Below, one piece after another: positions 20,815 through 29,537 of a stretch of 64,000 nucleotides of DNA. Source of the DNA: Ralstonia pickettii (GTDB taxonomy: Bacteria; Pseudomonadota; Gammaproteobacteria; Burkholderiales; Burkholderiaceae); NCBI RefSeq assembly GCF_030582395.1, contig NZ_CP104382.1:992001-1056000 (forward strand), read 5' to 3'. Both the position numbers and the translations under genes were made by a program. The notes under the pieces were generated by a model that was given only the letters and a program-made list of their open reading frames with translations, did no database searches and was not told the origin of the DNA. Positions within the stretch are counted from its first letter, which is position 1, and each line of letters opens with the position of its first letter.

Positions 20815-21453
20815 ATGTCCCGCGTCAAGAACGAAGACGAATTCGAGTTGCGCCGCGAAAGTGTGCTCGACACCGCCGCCGAAGCCTTTGCGGCCGACAG
20901 CTACCCGAGCGTGTCGATGAACCAGCTTGCCGCTGCGTGCGGCGGCTCCAAATCGCGCCTGTATCACTATTACGAAGGCAAGGAAGCCATCCTGTTCGAC
21001 CTGCTCGACCGCTACACGCGTCGGCTTGCCGATCTGGTTGAACGCGCCCAGAGCGACGCACGGCACGCCAAGCTTTCGGCGCGCGCCACGCTGCATCTGC
21101 TGATCCGCACGTTCCTGGCCGAATACGCCACGTCGCGTACGCGGCATGTGGCCCTGCTCAATGACGTGAAATACCTGGCGCAGGAGCAGCGCGACGTCGT
21201 GCTCGCGCGCGAGCGTGACGTGGTGGCCGCGGTGGGCCGACAGCTGGGGGCCGCCTACCCGAACAAAGTCGACGATGCCAATCGCACGCCCATCACGATG
21301 ATGCTGTTCGGCATGATGAACTGGACGTTCACCTGGCTCAAACCCGACGGCCCGCTTTCCTATGAGGGCTATGCGGAAATGGTGATCGACATGCTGGAGA
21401 ACGGGCTGGGCGGGCTCGGTGGGCTGGGCGGCCCTGACGGCAAAAAGGGCTGA
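20815..21453 (+). CDS. paaR: TetR-family regulator, probable PaaR of the phenylacetate operon
   Basis: A 212-residue TetR protein from ATG 20815; a GTG four codons upstream is possible. The DNA-binding part reads RRESVLDTAAEAFAADSYPSVSMNQLAAACGGSKSRLYHYYEGKEAILFDLL, the pattern of the TetR regulators found beside paa genes in Burkholderiaceae. The Gly/Leu-rich tail (GLGGLGGLGG) is a low-complexity ending. It ends 3 bp from the end of convergent paaE. A palindrome upstream of paaA is its likely operator; phenylacetyl-CoA is the inducer known for related PaaR proteins. Confidence 0.8.
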   Translation: MSRVKNEDEFELRRESVLDTAAEAFAADSYPSVSMNQLAAACGGSKSRLYHYYEGKEAILFDLLDRYTRRLADLVERAQSDARHAKLSARATLHLLIRTFLAEYATSRTRHVALLNDVKYLAQEQRDVVLARERDVVAAVGRQLGAAYPNKVDDANRTPITMMLFGMMNWTFTWLKPDGPLSYEGYAEMVIDMLENGLGGLGGLGGPDGKKG

Positions 21454-21456
21454 CGT

Positions 21457-22557
21457 TCAACGCTCGTCGTAGCTGACCACCACGCGCTGCGTGAGCGGCC
21501 GCGCCTGGCAGGTCAGCACAAACCCCTGCTGGATCTCCCAGTCTTCCAGCGTGAAGTTCTTGTCCATCTCCACCCGCCCCTCCAGCACCTTGGCACGGCA
21601 GGTACAGCACACGCCGCCCTTGCACGCATAGGGCAGATCGAGTCCCGCACTCAGCGCGCTGTCGAGCACCTTGGCGTCACCCGCCATGGGCACCTCGTGC
21701 GATTTGCCGTCTAGCACCACCGTGAGTGCCACATCGCCCGCCACTGCGGCATGCGTGCGCGGCCTGGCCGCTGCCGCCGCATCGCCCACGGGCACACCAA
21801 AGCGCTCGGCATGCACACGGTCGCGCGGCACCCCGTGCTCGAGCAGCGCGGCCTCCACCGCATCAATCATCGTCGACGGGCCACAGATGAAAGCGGCATC
21901 GATATCGTCCGGCGGGATCAGCGTGTCCAGAAAAGCGCGCGCTTTCGCGCCGTCGAGCCGCCCGTTGAACAGCGCGACGTCCTGCGCCTGGCGCGACAGC
22001 ACGTGATACAGCGCAAAGCGATCGAGGTAGCGGTCCTTCAGGTCTTCGAGTGCCTCACCAAAGATGATGCTGTCGACGCTGCGATTGCCGTAGACCAGCG
22101 TGAAGCGGCTCTGCGGCTCCGCAGCCAGCGTCGTCTTGATGAGCGACAGGATCGGCGTGATGCCGCTGCCAGCTGCAAAGGCCACATAGTGGCGTGCGCT
22201 TTCGGCTGCGAGCGGCACGTAGAAGCGGCCATCCGGCGGCAGCACGTCGAGCGTCTGGCCCACGCGGATGCGATCGTGCAGATGGTTGGAAAAGACCCCA
22301 GCATCGACACGCTTGACTGCCACACGCAACTCGCCGTGCGCGTCGTAGTCTTGCACGGCGCAGCAGATCGAATACGAACGCCGTAGTTCTTCATGTCCGG
22401 GCAATTGGCCCGGCGGCACGCGCAGTGTCAGGAACTGACCTTGTGTAAAGCGGTATGCCTCCCGCAGTTCATTCGGCACGTCGAAGCGCACGGAAATCGT
22501 ATCGGCCGTTTCGCCGCGCACTTCAGCAACGCGCAAAGGATGGAATTGCGGAGTCAT
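21457..22557 (-). CDS. paaE: Phenylacetyl-CoA 1,2-epoxidase reductase subunit PaaE
   Basis: A 366-residue reductase from ATG 22557. The N-terminal ferredoxin-reductase part shows an FAD motif (RRSYSICCA) and an NAD(P) region (AAGSGITPILSLI). The C-terminal part is a plant-type 2Fe-2S ferredoxin with Cys ligands in PYACKGGVCCTCRAKVLEG. PaaE passes electrons from NADPH to the PaaA di-iron centre. It is the last gene of paaABCDE, 38 bp after paaD. The upstream in-frame extension to 22707 overlaps paaD and is rejected. Confidence 0.93.
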   Translation of the reverse strand: MTPQFHPLRVAEVRGETADTISVRFDVPNELREAYRFTQGQFLTLRVPPGQLPGHEELRRSYSICCAVQDYDAHGELRVAVKRVDAGVFSNHLHDRIRVGQTLDVLPPDGRFYVPLAAESARHYVAFAAGSGITPILSLIKTTLAAEPQSRFTLVYGNRSVDSIIFGEALEDLKDRYLDRFALYHVLSRQAQDVALFNGRLDGAKARAFLDTLIPPDDIDAAFICGPSTMIDAVEAALLEHGVPRDRVHAERFGVPVGDAAAAARPRTHAAVAGDVALTVVLDGKSHEVPMAGDAKVLDSALSAGLDLPYACKGGVCCTCRAKVLEGRVEMDKNFTLEDWEIQQGFVLTCQARPLTQRVVVSYDER

Positions 22558-22595
22558 GGCGTTCGCGCCCAGGGGAGTGGTTGGCGGGGTCGGGG

Positions 22596-23108
22596 TCAGT
22601 AGGGCTTGAAATAATCGAACGGCTCGCGGCACGCGCGACAGCGGTACAACGCCTTGCAAGCTGTTGAACCGAAGGCGGAAATGAGCACCGTATCGTGCGA
22701 CCCGCATTGCGGGCAGGCAATCTGCTCGGCCTGCGCTGGACGCGTGAGACGAATCGGGCGAGCCCCGCCCTCGTCCGCCACGTGCGCCGGCGGCGCAATA
22801 CCAAAGTCACGCAATTTGCGCTGCCCTTCCGCGGTGATCCAATCCGTCGTCCATGCCGGCGACAGCACCGAACGCACGCGATACGCACCCACGTCTGCCG
22901 CTTGCAAGGCATGGCTCACGTCATCGGCAATCTGCTCCATGGCGGGGCAACCCGAATAGGTGGGCGTGATCGTTGCCACCAAGGTGCCGTCTTCGTCGAG
23001 CTGCACATCGCGCAGGATGCCTAGTTCGGCAATCGTCACCACGGGAATCTCCGGGTCGGTGACGGCCTCCAGCGCCATGCGCGCCCGCTCCAATCGCTCG
23101 CTTACCAC
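22596..23108 (-). CDS. paaD: PaaD, phenylacetyl-CoA epoxidase accessory (Fe-S biogenesis) protein
   Basis: A 170-residue protein; the GTG start at 23108 (MVSERLERARMALEAVTDPEIPVV) overlaps the last codons of paaC, as is common in paa operons. It has the MIP18/DUF59 domain (DPEIPVVTIAELGILRDV, PTYSGCPAMEQI) and a C-terminal zinc-ribbon-like set of cysteines (CPQCGS...CRACREPFDYFKPY). PaaD is thought to help assemble the metal centres of the epoxidase. Confidence 0.92.
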   Translation of the reverse strand: MVSERLERARMALEAVTDPEIPVVTIAELGILRDVQLDEDGTLVATITPTYSGCPAMEQIADDVSHALQAADVGAYRVRSVLSPAWTTDWITAEGQRKLRDFGIAPPAHVADEGGARPIRLTRPAQAEQIACPQCGSHDTVLISAFGSTACKALYRCRACREPFDYFKPY

Positions 23109-23902
23109 GATGCCCCCGGATACTGGCGCGCCAATCCCTGCATCTCGGCCAGCAGATAGCCCATATGTTCGGAGTGCACGCCGTGCTTGCCGGTGCTGAC
23201 ATACGGACCCGGCTCGGGCCAGCGCAGCGTGGCCTCGTCCAGCGCGTCGCGCACGGTGGCTTCCCATGCGTCGCGCAGGTCGGCTGGACGCACGCCGAAG
23301 CCAGCCTCGGCTGCGGCCATTTCAACGTCGTCCGTGGCAAAGAACTCGTTCGTGTACGGCATCAGCCAATCGAGCGCGGCCTGGGCACGCGCGTGCGACT
23401 CGTCCGTGCCATCACCGAAGCGCACGAGCCAGTCGCGCGTATGGGCGAGGTGGTAACGCATCTCCTTCACCGATTTGGCGGCAATGGCGGCCAGCTCGGG
23501 GTCGGTCGAACGCGTCAACGCTTCCCATAGCGGCACCATCAACGCGGCGTACAGGAAGTGGCGGACGATGGTGACAGCGTAGTCGCGCGTCGTCGCCGAT
23601 GTCGCGACCAGCGGCCCGGCATGGGGCAGCTCGAGGAGCGTGTAGTTGCGGAACGCGGGCTCGGCGCGCCAATAGGCGTAGTCGTCTTCCGTGTGCGGTG
23701 TGCCGGTGAGCGCGCCTTCGATCTGCCCCGCGTGCGTGTAGAGCAGCCGCGCCTGCCCGATCAGGTCAAGACTGAGATTGGACAACGCAATGTCTTCTTC
23801 CAGCACAGGGCCATGGCCGGTCCATTCCGCGTTGCGCTGGCCAAGGATGAGTGCGTTGTCGGCCAGACGAAGGATGTATTGCAGATGCGCGTCGGAAGTC
23901 AT
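23102..23902 (-). CDS. paaC: Phenylacetyl-CoA epoxidase structural subunit PaaC
   Basis: A 266-residue helical protein of the ferritin-like PaaA/PaaC superfamily. It opens LQYILRLADNALILGQRNAEWTGHGPVLEEDIALSN, the diagnostic PaaC region, and later shows VKEMRYHLAHTRDWLVRFGDGT. PaaC lacks a working di-iron site and stabilises catalytic PaaA in the PaaAC core. It overlaps the paaD start and lies 9 bp after paaB. Confidence 0.95.
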   Translation of the reverse strand: MTSDAHLQYILRLADNALILGQRNAEWTGHGPVLEEDIALSNLSLDLIGQARLLYTHAGQIEGALTGTPHTEDDYAYWRAEPAFRNYTLLELPHAGPLVATSATTRDYAVTIVRHFLYAALMVPLWEALTRSTDPELAAIAAKSVKEMRYHLAHTRDWLVRFGDGTDESHARAQAALDWLMPYTNEFFATDDVEMAAAEAGFGVRPADLRDAWEATVRDALDEATLRWPEPGPYVSTGKHGVHSEHMGYLLAEMQGLARQYPGASW

Positions 23903-23911
23903 CGCCGCGGC

Positions 23912-24199
23912 TCACATGTGGTTGACTTCATCGGGCAGCCGATAGAACGTCGGGTGCCGATAGATCTTGTCGGCCATCGGGTCGAAGAGCATCGGCTTGT
24001 CGTCGGGTTCGCTGGCAGTGATGGCCGCCGACGGCACCACCCAGATGGAGACGCCTTCCTGCCGGCGCGTGTAGACATCGCGCGCCATCTGCAGCGCCTG
24101 CTTGGCGTCCACGGCGTGCAGGCTGCCGCAATGCTTGTGCTCCAGGCCCTGCTTGCTGCGGATGAACACTTCCCACAGCGGCCATTCGTGTTGATGCAT
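23912..24199 (-). CDS. paaB: Phenylacetyl-CoA epoxidase subunit PaaB
   Basis: A 95-residue protein from ATG 24199, which follows GGAGG. MHQHEWPLWEVFIRSKQGL is the near-invariant PaaB opening, followed by EHKHCGSLHAVDAKQALQ and RQEGVSIWVVPS. PaaB bridges PaaAC heterodimers in the epoxidase complex. The length equals the usual 94-95 residues. The gene sits 17 bp after paaA and 9 bp before paaC. Confidence 0.95.
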   Translation of the reverse strand: MHQHEWPLWEVFIRSKQGLEHKHCGSLHAVDAKQALQMARDVYTRRQEGVSIWVVPSAAITASEPDDKPMLFDPMADKIYRHPTFYRLPDEVNHM

Positions 24200-24216
24200 G
24201 GCGGGCTCCTCCCGGT

Positions 24217-25236
24217 TCAGGCAGCTTGTTGGCTGGCGGCGGCGCGTTGGGCCTGCTTGCGTGCGTAAGCAAGCGCAGCCTCGCGCACCCATTCGCCCTC
24301 TTCGTGTGCGCGCTTGCGGGTGGCAAGGCGCTCGCGGTTGCACGGGCCGTGACCATCGAGCACGCGCTTGAATTCGGACCAATCGAGCGGCGAGAAATCG
24401 TAATGGCCACGCGCTTCGTTCCATATCAAGCCGGGGTCGGGCAGCGTCACGCCGAGCACGCGCGCCTGCTCGACGGTGGCATCGACAAAGCGCTGCCGCA
24501 GATCGTCGTTCGAGATCCGCTTGATGCCCCAGGCCATTGTCTGCGCGCTGTTGGGCGATGCGGTATCGGGCGGGCCGAACATCATCAGCACCGGAAACCA
24601 CCAGCGGTTGACGGCTTCCTGCACCATGTCGCGCTGTGCCTGCGTGCCGCCCATCATCGTCAACAACGATTCATAGCCCTGACGCTGGTGAAACGACTCT
24701 TCCTTGCAGATGCGGATCATGGCGCGCGCATATGGGCCATACGAACAGCGGCACAGCGGCACCTGGTTCATGATGGCCGCGCCATCGACCAGCCAGCCAA
24801 TCACCCCCACGTCTGCCCAGGAGAGCGTCGGGTAATTGAAGATCGACGAATACTTCGCCCGGCCTTCGTGCAGCGCGTCGATCATCTCGTCGCGCGAACT
24901 GCCGAGCGTTTCTGCGGCGGAATAGAGATAAAGGCCGTGGCCCGCTTCGTCCTGCACCTTGGCCAGGAGGATGGCCTTGCGCTTGAGCGACGGCGCCCGG
25001 CTGATCCAATTGCCTTCCGGCAGCATGCCGACGACCTCGGAGTGCGCGTGCTGCGAAATTTGCCGCAGCAGCGTCTTGCGGTACGGCGCCGGCATCCAGT
25101 CTTGCGGCTCGATTTTTTGGTCGGCCCCGATGCGTGCATTGAAGCGCGCCTGCAAATCGGCTTCGCCTTGAGAGGCGGCGGCCAATTCCTGCTCCGTTGG
25201 CAATCCGCCGGGTTGGTCGAGGCTTTGGGTGTACAT
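24217..25236 (-). CDS. paaA: Phenylacetyl-CoA epoxidase catalytic subunit PaaA
   Basis: A 339-residue ferritin-like monooxygenase from ATG 25236 ([11 protein letters not shown]), with GGAGG upstream. Di-iron ligand helices are visible: [19 protein letters not shown] (Glu and His of the ExxH motif) and [16 protein letters not shown] (second ExxH). PaaA inserts one oxygen atom to form ring-1,2-epoxyphenylacetyl-CoA, the first committed step of aerobic phenylacetate breakdown. It is the first gene of the operon and has a palindromic operator upstream. Confidence 0.95.
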   Translation of the reverse strand: MYTQSLDQPGGLPTEQELAAASQGEADLQARFNARIGADQKIEPQDWMPAPYRKTLLRQISQHAHSEVVGMLPEGNWISRAPSLKRKAILLAKVQDEAGHGLYLYSAAETLGSSRDEMIDALHEGRAKYSSIFNYPTLSWADVGVIGWLVDGAAIMNQVPLCRCSYGPYARAMIRICKEESFHQRQGYESLLTMMGGTQAQRDMVQEAVNRWWFPVLMMFGPPDTASPNSAQTMAWGIKRISNDDLRQRFVDATVEQARVLGVTLPDPGLIWNEARGHYDFSPLDWSEFKRVLDGHGPCNRERLATRKRAHEEGEWVREAALAYARKQAQRAAASQQAA

Positions 25237-25310
25237 GCGATCCTCCGACCGCTTGCGCGGCATGTGCACGGCACGTCATGCGCACCGTGTTTTGGATGGA
25301 TCGATTATAA

Positions 25311-25332
25311 ACCGTCCGACCGGTCGGTCAAT
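25311..25332. promoter_or_regulatory. Palindromic operator upstream of paaA (candidate PaaR site)
   Basis: CCGACCGGTCGG at 25316-25327 is a perfect 12-bp palindrome, flanked by ACCGT on the left and TCAAT on the right. It lies about 75 bp upstream of the paaA start next to an AT-rich GATTATAA element. GC-rich palindromes of this form suit a TetR dimer, and the TetR gene at the far end of the operon is the obvious candidate. Confidence 0.65.
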
Positions 25333-25401
25333 AACGGGTTTCACCGCATGCCTTGTTTCAGACATGCGGTGCGCTCCCTTCGTTGGTCCTTTCTCGGTGA
25401 C

Positions 25402-26850
25402 TCAGACTGGCGCAGCCGAGGATGCTTCGGCCTGCGCCGGTCCGTGCGCGCGCGTGCGCACGAACACGCCCGCCAGCACCGAACCGAGCAACGCTGCTAC
25501 CGCGCCCAGCAGGAACGCGAGATGGTAGCCGCCATTGAGTGCTGTCGTGGCATCGGCCCCGGCCACAGCCAAACCTTCGGTGCGCGCTGCCGCCAGACTT
25601 GCCAGGATGGCCAGGCCCAACGCACCTCCCATCATGAACGACGTATTGACCACGCCCGACGCCAGACCGGATTCATCGGGCGCCACATCGCTCATGGCAG
25701 CCAGTAGCACCGGGTTGAACGCCACACCGGCGCCCAGGCCAAGCAACAACATGCCCGGCAGCACGTCGAGTACAAAGCTGCCGCCCGCAGGCGCGCGCGC
25801 AAACAGCACCAGCCCAATGCCGGCCACCAGCAAACCCACCGAGAGCGGCGCGCGAATGCCAAAGCGCATCACCAGCTTGGCCGACAAGCCCAGCGAAAAC
25901 ACCGCCATGATGATGTTGGCTGGCAGGAATGCCAGCCCCACCTGCATGGCGCTGTAGTCGAGCACCCGCTGCATGTACAGCGCCGAGATGAAGAACCAGG
26001 CGAACATCGCCGCCGCCCACAGCACGCCCACCACGTTGGCAGTGGCCACGTTGCGCAGCGCGAACATACGCAGCGGCATCAGCGGATGCGACACGCGCGA
26101 TTCGATCACCAGGAACGCAATCATCAACGCAATGGCAATGCCCAGCTGCGTGAGCGTCTGCGTCGATGTCCAACCGGCTTCGTTGCCGTGCACGACGGCG
26201 TACACCGCGAGCATCAGCGATGCGGTCACGGCAATCGCGCCTGCCACGTCCAGTTTTGTGCGATCGGCCAACGGCTTGCCCACCGGCAGCAACGCCACGC
26301 AGGCGGCGTACACCGCCACGCCAATCGGCAGGTTGACCAGAAAGATCCAGTGCCAACTCAGCGTGCTCGTCAGCAAGCCACCAAGCAACACGCCGATGCT
26401 GCCGCCGCCCGCACAGACAAAGCCGTAGATCCCCATTGCCTTGGCGCGGTCCGCCGGCGAAGTGAACAGATTCATGATCAGCGACAGCGACACCGCCGAC
26501 ACCACCGCGCCGCCCAGCCCCTGCACGGCGCGCGCCGTAATCAGCAGCCCTTGCGAATTCGCCAGCCCGCATGCGGCGGACGCCAGCGTGAACAGCGTCA
26601 ACCCCAGCAGGAACAGCTTGCGATGCCCGAACAGATCACCCAATCGCCCGCCCAGCAGCAGGCAGCCGCCAAAGGTGAGCATGTAGGCGTTGACCACCCA
26701 TACGAGGGAGGTTTCGGTAAAACCCAGGTCTGCTTGGATGGACGGCAGCGCAACGTTCACGATGGTCGTGTCCAGCACGATCATCAGTACGCCCAGGCAG
26801 AGCACGATGAGGGCAAGCCAGCGCTTGCGTTCGTCAATGCCATGCGTCAT
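25402..26850 (-). CDS. MFS drug-efflux transporter, DHA2 (EmrB/QacA) family, 14 segments
   Basis: A 482-residue membrane protein from ATG 26850 (MTHGIDERKRW). Motif D1/C of the 14-TM family is seen as LDTTIVNVALPSIQADLGF, motif A as GRLGDLFGHRKLF and the antiporter motif as GLGGAVVSAVSLSLI. Such proteins export drugs or dyes by proton antiport. It lies 160 bp downstream of the paa operator region, but with opposite regulatory logic unknown; no adaptor (EmrA-like) gene is nearby. A small SRPBCC gene follows its start on the same strand. Confidence 0.9.
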   Translation of the reverse strand: MTHGIDERKRWLALIVLCLGVLMIVLDTTIVNVALPSIQADLGFTETSLVWVVNAYMLTFGGCLLLGGRLGDLFGHRKLFLLGLTLFTLASAACGLANSQGLLITARAVQGLGGAVVSAVSLSLIMNLFTSPADRAKAMGIYGFVCAGGGSIGVLLGGLLTSTLSWHWIFLVNLPIGVAVYAACVALLPVGKPLADRTKLDVAGAIAVTASLMLAVYAVVHGNEAGWTSTQTLTQLGIAIALMIAFLVIESRVSHPLMPLRMFALRNVATANVVGVLWAAAMFAWFFISALYMQRVLDYSAMQVGLAFLPANIIMAVFSLGLSAKLVMRFGIRAPLSVGLLVAGIGLVLFARAPAGGSFVLDVLPGMLLLGLGAGVAFNPVLLAAMSDVAPDESGLASGVVNTSFMMGGALGLAILASLAAARTEGLAVAGADATTALNGGYHLAFLLGAVAALLGSVLAGVFVRTRAHGPAQAEASSAAPV

Positions 26851-26890
26851 GGAATCACTCCTATGATGGGCTGGCGCGCCTGAATGGCGC

Positions 26891-27418
26891 TCAGGATTGT
26901 GCAGCCGATTTGAGATTGGCGAGACCGGCTTCAAAGTCCTTGCCGATCATGGCGTCCATACTGAAGAACAGGCCCATCACCTTGGAGATGAATGGGCTTG
27001 GGCCATACATTGCCCAGGTGACGTGCGTCACATCGCCGGCAGGCTTGAGCGTGAATTCTGCCGTGTTGTGCGCTTCGAACGGTTTCAGGAAATCCAGCTG
27101 AATCTGGATGCGGCTGGGCAATGCTGCATCGACGATCTCCATGCGCCCTGCCCCCACTTCCCGCGAGCCATCCCACGCATAGTTCGCGCCTTTGCCACTG
27201 ACAGGCCCGCCATAGGTGCGCTTCATCGCCGGGTCACGCTTCTCCCACGGAGACCACACCGTCCAGCGGTGGAAATCGTCGATCAAGGCAAACACCTTTT
27301 CAGGCGGCGCCTTGATGTCGATCTCGCGTTGCACACGGAAGGTGTCCGGACGCGTGGCCGCAAAACCCAGCACAGCAACAATCGCGACAACGATGACGAT
27401 CGCAATGATCTTCAGCAT
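26891..27418 (-). CDS. SRPBCC-family (polyketide cyclase / START-like) protein, membrane-anchored
   Basis: A 175-residue protein from ATG 27418. An N-terminal hydrophobic helix (MLKIIAIVIVVAIVAVLGFAA) is followed by the SRPBCC opening RVQREIDIKAPPEKVFALIDDFHRWTVWSPWEKRDP and a closing long helix ending FEAGLANLKSAAQS. The fold forms a deep hydrophobic ligand pocket; function varies and no ligand is known. It precedes the MFS gene by 40 bp on the same strand, so the two may be co-transcribed. Confidence 0.82.
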   Translation of the reverse strand: MLKIIAIVIVVAIVAVLGFAATRPDTFRVQREIDIKAPPEKVFALIDDFHRWTVWSPWEKRDPAMKRTYGGPVSGKGANYAWDGSREVGAGRMEIVDAALPSRIQIQLDFLKPFEAHNTAEFTLKPAGDVTHVTWAMYGPSPFISKVMGLFFSMDAMIGKDFEAGLANLKSAAQS

Positions 27419-27611
27419 GAAGAACGCTCCAACAAAGGGGGCAGCAGGTGAATAGACGCCTTTGCGCAGGCCATGCAAAGGGTCGCGGCGAGAACAGCCG
27501 ATCATCACCCGGGGGGTGGTTTCGTTGATATTGGTAAGGCCCCGGTAATCGCGCAGTCTAGCACCGGGCCACGGCCCTGCTCCAAGGCAGGCCGACTACG
27601 AGTTTGCGTAG

Positions 27612-27635
27612 AACGGCCACCGTGCGGCGGCCGTT
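27612..27635 (-). terminator. Hairpin downstream of the VOC-family gene
   Basis: AACGGCC at 27612-27618 pairs with GGCCGTT at 27629-27635 over a 10-nt loop. It lies 17 bp beyond the stop of the minus-strand gene ending at 27652. The T run (TTTTC) is on the plus-strand side, so termination would be better for plus-strand transcripts. Confidence 0.45.
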
Positions 27636-27651
27636 TTCATACGCACGGCCA

Positions 27652-28083
27652 TTACATCGGCTTGGGCGCGATCACCATCCAAGTGATGCCAAAACGATCG
27701 GTCACCATGCCGAACGCGTGGGCGAAAAACGTTTCGGACATCGGCATCGTGACGTGGCCGCCGTCGCCGAGTGCCTTGAAGGTACGCTCCGCAGCGGCGT
27801 TGTCGGCCACGCTCACCGACAACCCGAAACCCTTGAAATCCGTCTTGCCGCCGGCCATGCCGTCAGATGCCAGGATCTGGGTTTCGCCAACGCGGAAGGC
27901 GGCGTGCATCACCTTGTCGAGCGGGGGCGCCATGCCGCCACATTGCTCGGCAGTGGGCTGCGCGTCCTTGGGCGCATCCTTGTAGTGCATCACCACATCG
28001 ACCTTGGCGCTGAGCGTCTTCTTGTAGAACTCCAGCGCCTCTTCACAACGACCTTCGAAGAACAGATACGGTTGAACTTGCAT
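27652..28083 (-). CDS. VOC-superfamily protein, PhnB-like glyoxalase/bleomycin-resistance fold
   Basis: A 143-residue protein from ATG 28083. MQVQPYLFFEGRCEEALEFYKK and the ending HAFGMVTDRFGITWMV are diagnostic of the PhnB-like group (also called 3-demethylubiquinone-9 methyltransferase-like in older annotation). This group has the paired beta-alpha-beta-beta-beta fold but usually no proven metal-dependent activity. It may form a unit with the SnoaL-like gene just upstream on the same strand, 98 bp away. Confidence 0.88.
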   Translation of the reverse strand: MQVQPYLFFEGRCEEALEFYKKTLSAKVDVVMHYKDAPKDAQPTAEQCGGMAPPLDKVMHAAFRVGETQILASDGMAGGKTDFKGFGLSVSVADNAAAERTFKALGDGGHVTMPMSETFFAHAFGMVTDRFGITWMVIAPKPM

Positions 28084-28181
28084 CACAACTCCTTGAGGTG
28101 GACTTGGGGGACTGCAATACCGCGCGCTGGCTACGTCCTCACGCGGTGGGGGGAAAGCGCTTCTTGGCTTGGTCGAAGAAC

Positions 28182-28613
28182 TCAACTGCACGCCGTCTCG
28201 GGTACCGGCATGGGAACCGAGGCGTGTTCATGAACCACCAGCCAGCGCCCATCGATCTTGCGAAAGCACACGGTGGCGCGCGTTTGCGCATCGTGCTTTG
28301 CACCGTCTCGATACCGCGCACGCAGGCGGTTCACGCTGAAGCAATAGGCCAGGTCGCCACTCACCTCGAGGTGCAATTCAACGAAGTGGAAATCCGCCTG
28401 GCCATCCAGCGCATCGAACCAACCCTGCCAGTTACGGCGATACGCCTCTGCGCCTTTCACAAACAACGGCGGCATGACGTCAAACACGACGACGTCCGGC
28501 GCGTAGTGACGCATCACGGCATCGATGTCCTTGGCGCGAACGGCTTCTGCCCACGCCTCAATCAGGCTGCGCAGCCGGGATGCGTCGTCCACGGCCTCGC
28601 TTGCGTTTGTCAT
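28182..28613 (-). CDS. SnoaL/NTF2-like (DUF4440-type) protein
   Basis: A 143-residue protein from ATG 28613 (MTNASEAVDDASRLR). LIEAWAEAVRAKDIDAVMRHYAPDVVVFDVMPP is the standard NTF2-like opening, and VCFRKIDGRWLVVHEHAS the closing strands. The cone-shaped fold often serves as a ketosteroid-isomerase-like enzyme or ligand binder. It diverges from the TetR gene at 28739, with two operator-like repeats between them, so repression by that regulator is likely. An in-frame upstream extension of over 200 codons is antisense to the TetR gene and is rejected. Confidence 0.82.
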   Translation of the reverse strand: MTNASEAVDDASRLRSLIEAWAEAVRAKDIDAVMRHYAPDVVVFDVMPPLFVKGAEAYRRNWQGWFDALDGQADFHFVELHLEVSGDLAYCFSVNRLRARYRDGAKHDAQTRATVCFRKIDGRWLVVHEHASVPMPVPETACS

Positions 28614-28669
28614 ATGGACCTCCTGAAAGCGCTTGGCATCCTGCGTAACAGCGCCTAGTGTTGATTTGT

Positions 28670-28715
28670 GAACACTGTCCACAAACGATAGCAGACATAA
28701 TGAACAGTGTCCACA
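28670..28715. promoter_or_regulatory. Duplicated TetR operator-like sites
   Basis: GAACACTGTCCACA at 28670-28683 and GAACAGTGTCCACA at 28702-28715 differ by one base and are 32 bp apart, three helical turns. Each holds an inverted repeat GAACA-N-TGTCC. They lie between the divergent SnoaL-like and TetR genes, and an ATG at 28700 falls inside this segment, arguing for the downstream start of the TetR gene. Confidence 0.7.
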
Positions 28716-28738
28716 TCGCTTTTGCGGAGTTTCATCGC

Positions 28739-29383
28739 ATGACCCAGGAACCACCCCGCCCGCCCGTGCGCGCAACGTACCGCCATGGCGACCTGCGGCG
28801 CGCGCTGCTCGACGCCGGCATTGAACTCGCACGTGCCGGCGGGCCGGAGGCCATCGTGTTGCGCGAGGCCACCCGCCGCGCAGGTGTCGCGCCAAATGCC
28901 GCATATCGTCACTTCGCGGGGCGGCTCGATTTGCTGCAGGCGGTACGCGCAGCGTCACTCGCGGCGCTGGCCCGCGCCATGGAGGCCGAACTCGAATCCA
29001 TCGACCCAACCTGGCCGGCGGACGCACAAGCACGCGCTTCACTGCGCGCAATTGGTGTGGGTTACCTCCGTTTTGCGCAAATGGAGACCGGTTTGTTCCG
29101 CACCGCCTTCGCCGTACCCGATGAGGTGGAAAACGACGCCGACCCCGCCAAGGCGGGCGATAGCGGACGCAACCCGTTTCAGCTGCTGGGTCTTGCGCTG
29201 GATCGCATGACTGCCGCTGGCGTGCTACCCGCCGAGCGCCGCCCCGGTGCCGAATACCTTGCCTGGTCTGCCGTGCATGGGCTCGCACTGCTCATCATCG
29301 ACGGTCCGTTGCGCAGCCGCCCGCCGGAGCAAACCGGCGCCATCGCCCTGCGCGTGGTCGAAATGGTGGAGAACGGCCTCTAG
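28739..29383 (+). CDS. TetR-family regulator with WHG-type C-terminal domain
   Basis: From ATG 28739 (MTQEPPRPPVRATYRHGDLRRALLDAGIELA) the protein has 214 residues; GGAG stands about 10 bp before it. The helix-turn-helix is IVLREATRRAGVAPNAAYRHFAGRLDLLQAV. The C-terminal domain ends YLAWSAVHGLALLIIDGP, the Trp-His-Gly signature of the WHG subgroup. It is divergent from the SnoaL-like gene and probably represses it, itself, and perhaps the downstream VOC gene. Confidence 0.85.
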   Translation: MTQEPPRPPVRATYRHGDLRRALLDAGIELARAGGPEAIVLREATRRAGVAPNAAYRHFAGRLDLLQAVRAASLAALARAMEAELESIDPTWPADAQARASLRAIGVGYLRFAQMETGLFRTAFAVPDEVENDADPAKAGDSGRNPFQLLGLALDRMTAAGVLPAERRPGAEYLAWSAVHGLALLIIDGPLRSRPPEQTGAIALRVVEMVENGL

Positions 29384-29469
29384 AGCGCGCCATGTGCGCG
29401 CAGCGTCTTACGACATGCGCAACGCTTCGTTTGCCTGCACAAGCTTCAATGCAACGATGACAGCCTCGC

Positions 29470-29494
29470 TGCACCCGCTCACCCCGCGGGTGCA
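29470..29494. repeat. 9-bp perfect inverted repeat between tetR and the unknown helical gene
   Basis: TGCACCCGC at 29470-29478 and GCGGGTGCA at 29486-29494 pair exactly around a 7-nt loop. It lies 43 bp upstream of the start at 29538 and about 90 bp past the tetR stop. With no T tail it suits an operator or leader hairpin better than a terminator. Confidence 0.45.
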
Positions 29495-29537
29495 TGCCCC
29501 ATCAACCGGAGCGACCCTCCGCGACGAGGATGTCAGC

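Noticed and set aside
24226..25707. Plus-strand frame of 493 codons opposite paaA
   Set aside because: paaA is complete on the other strand with all motifs and an operator; this frame also crosses the paaA promoter.
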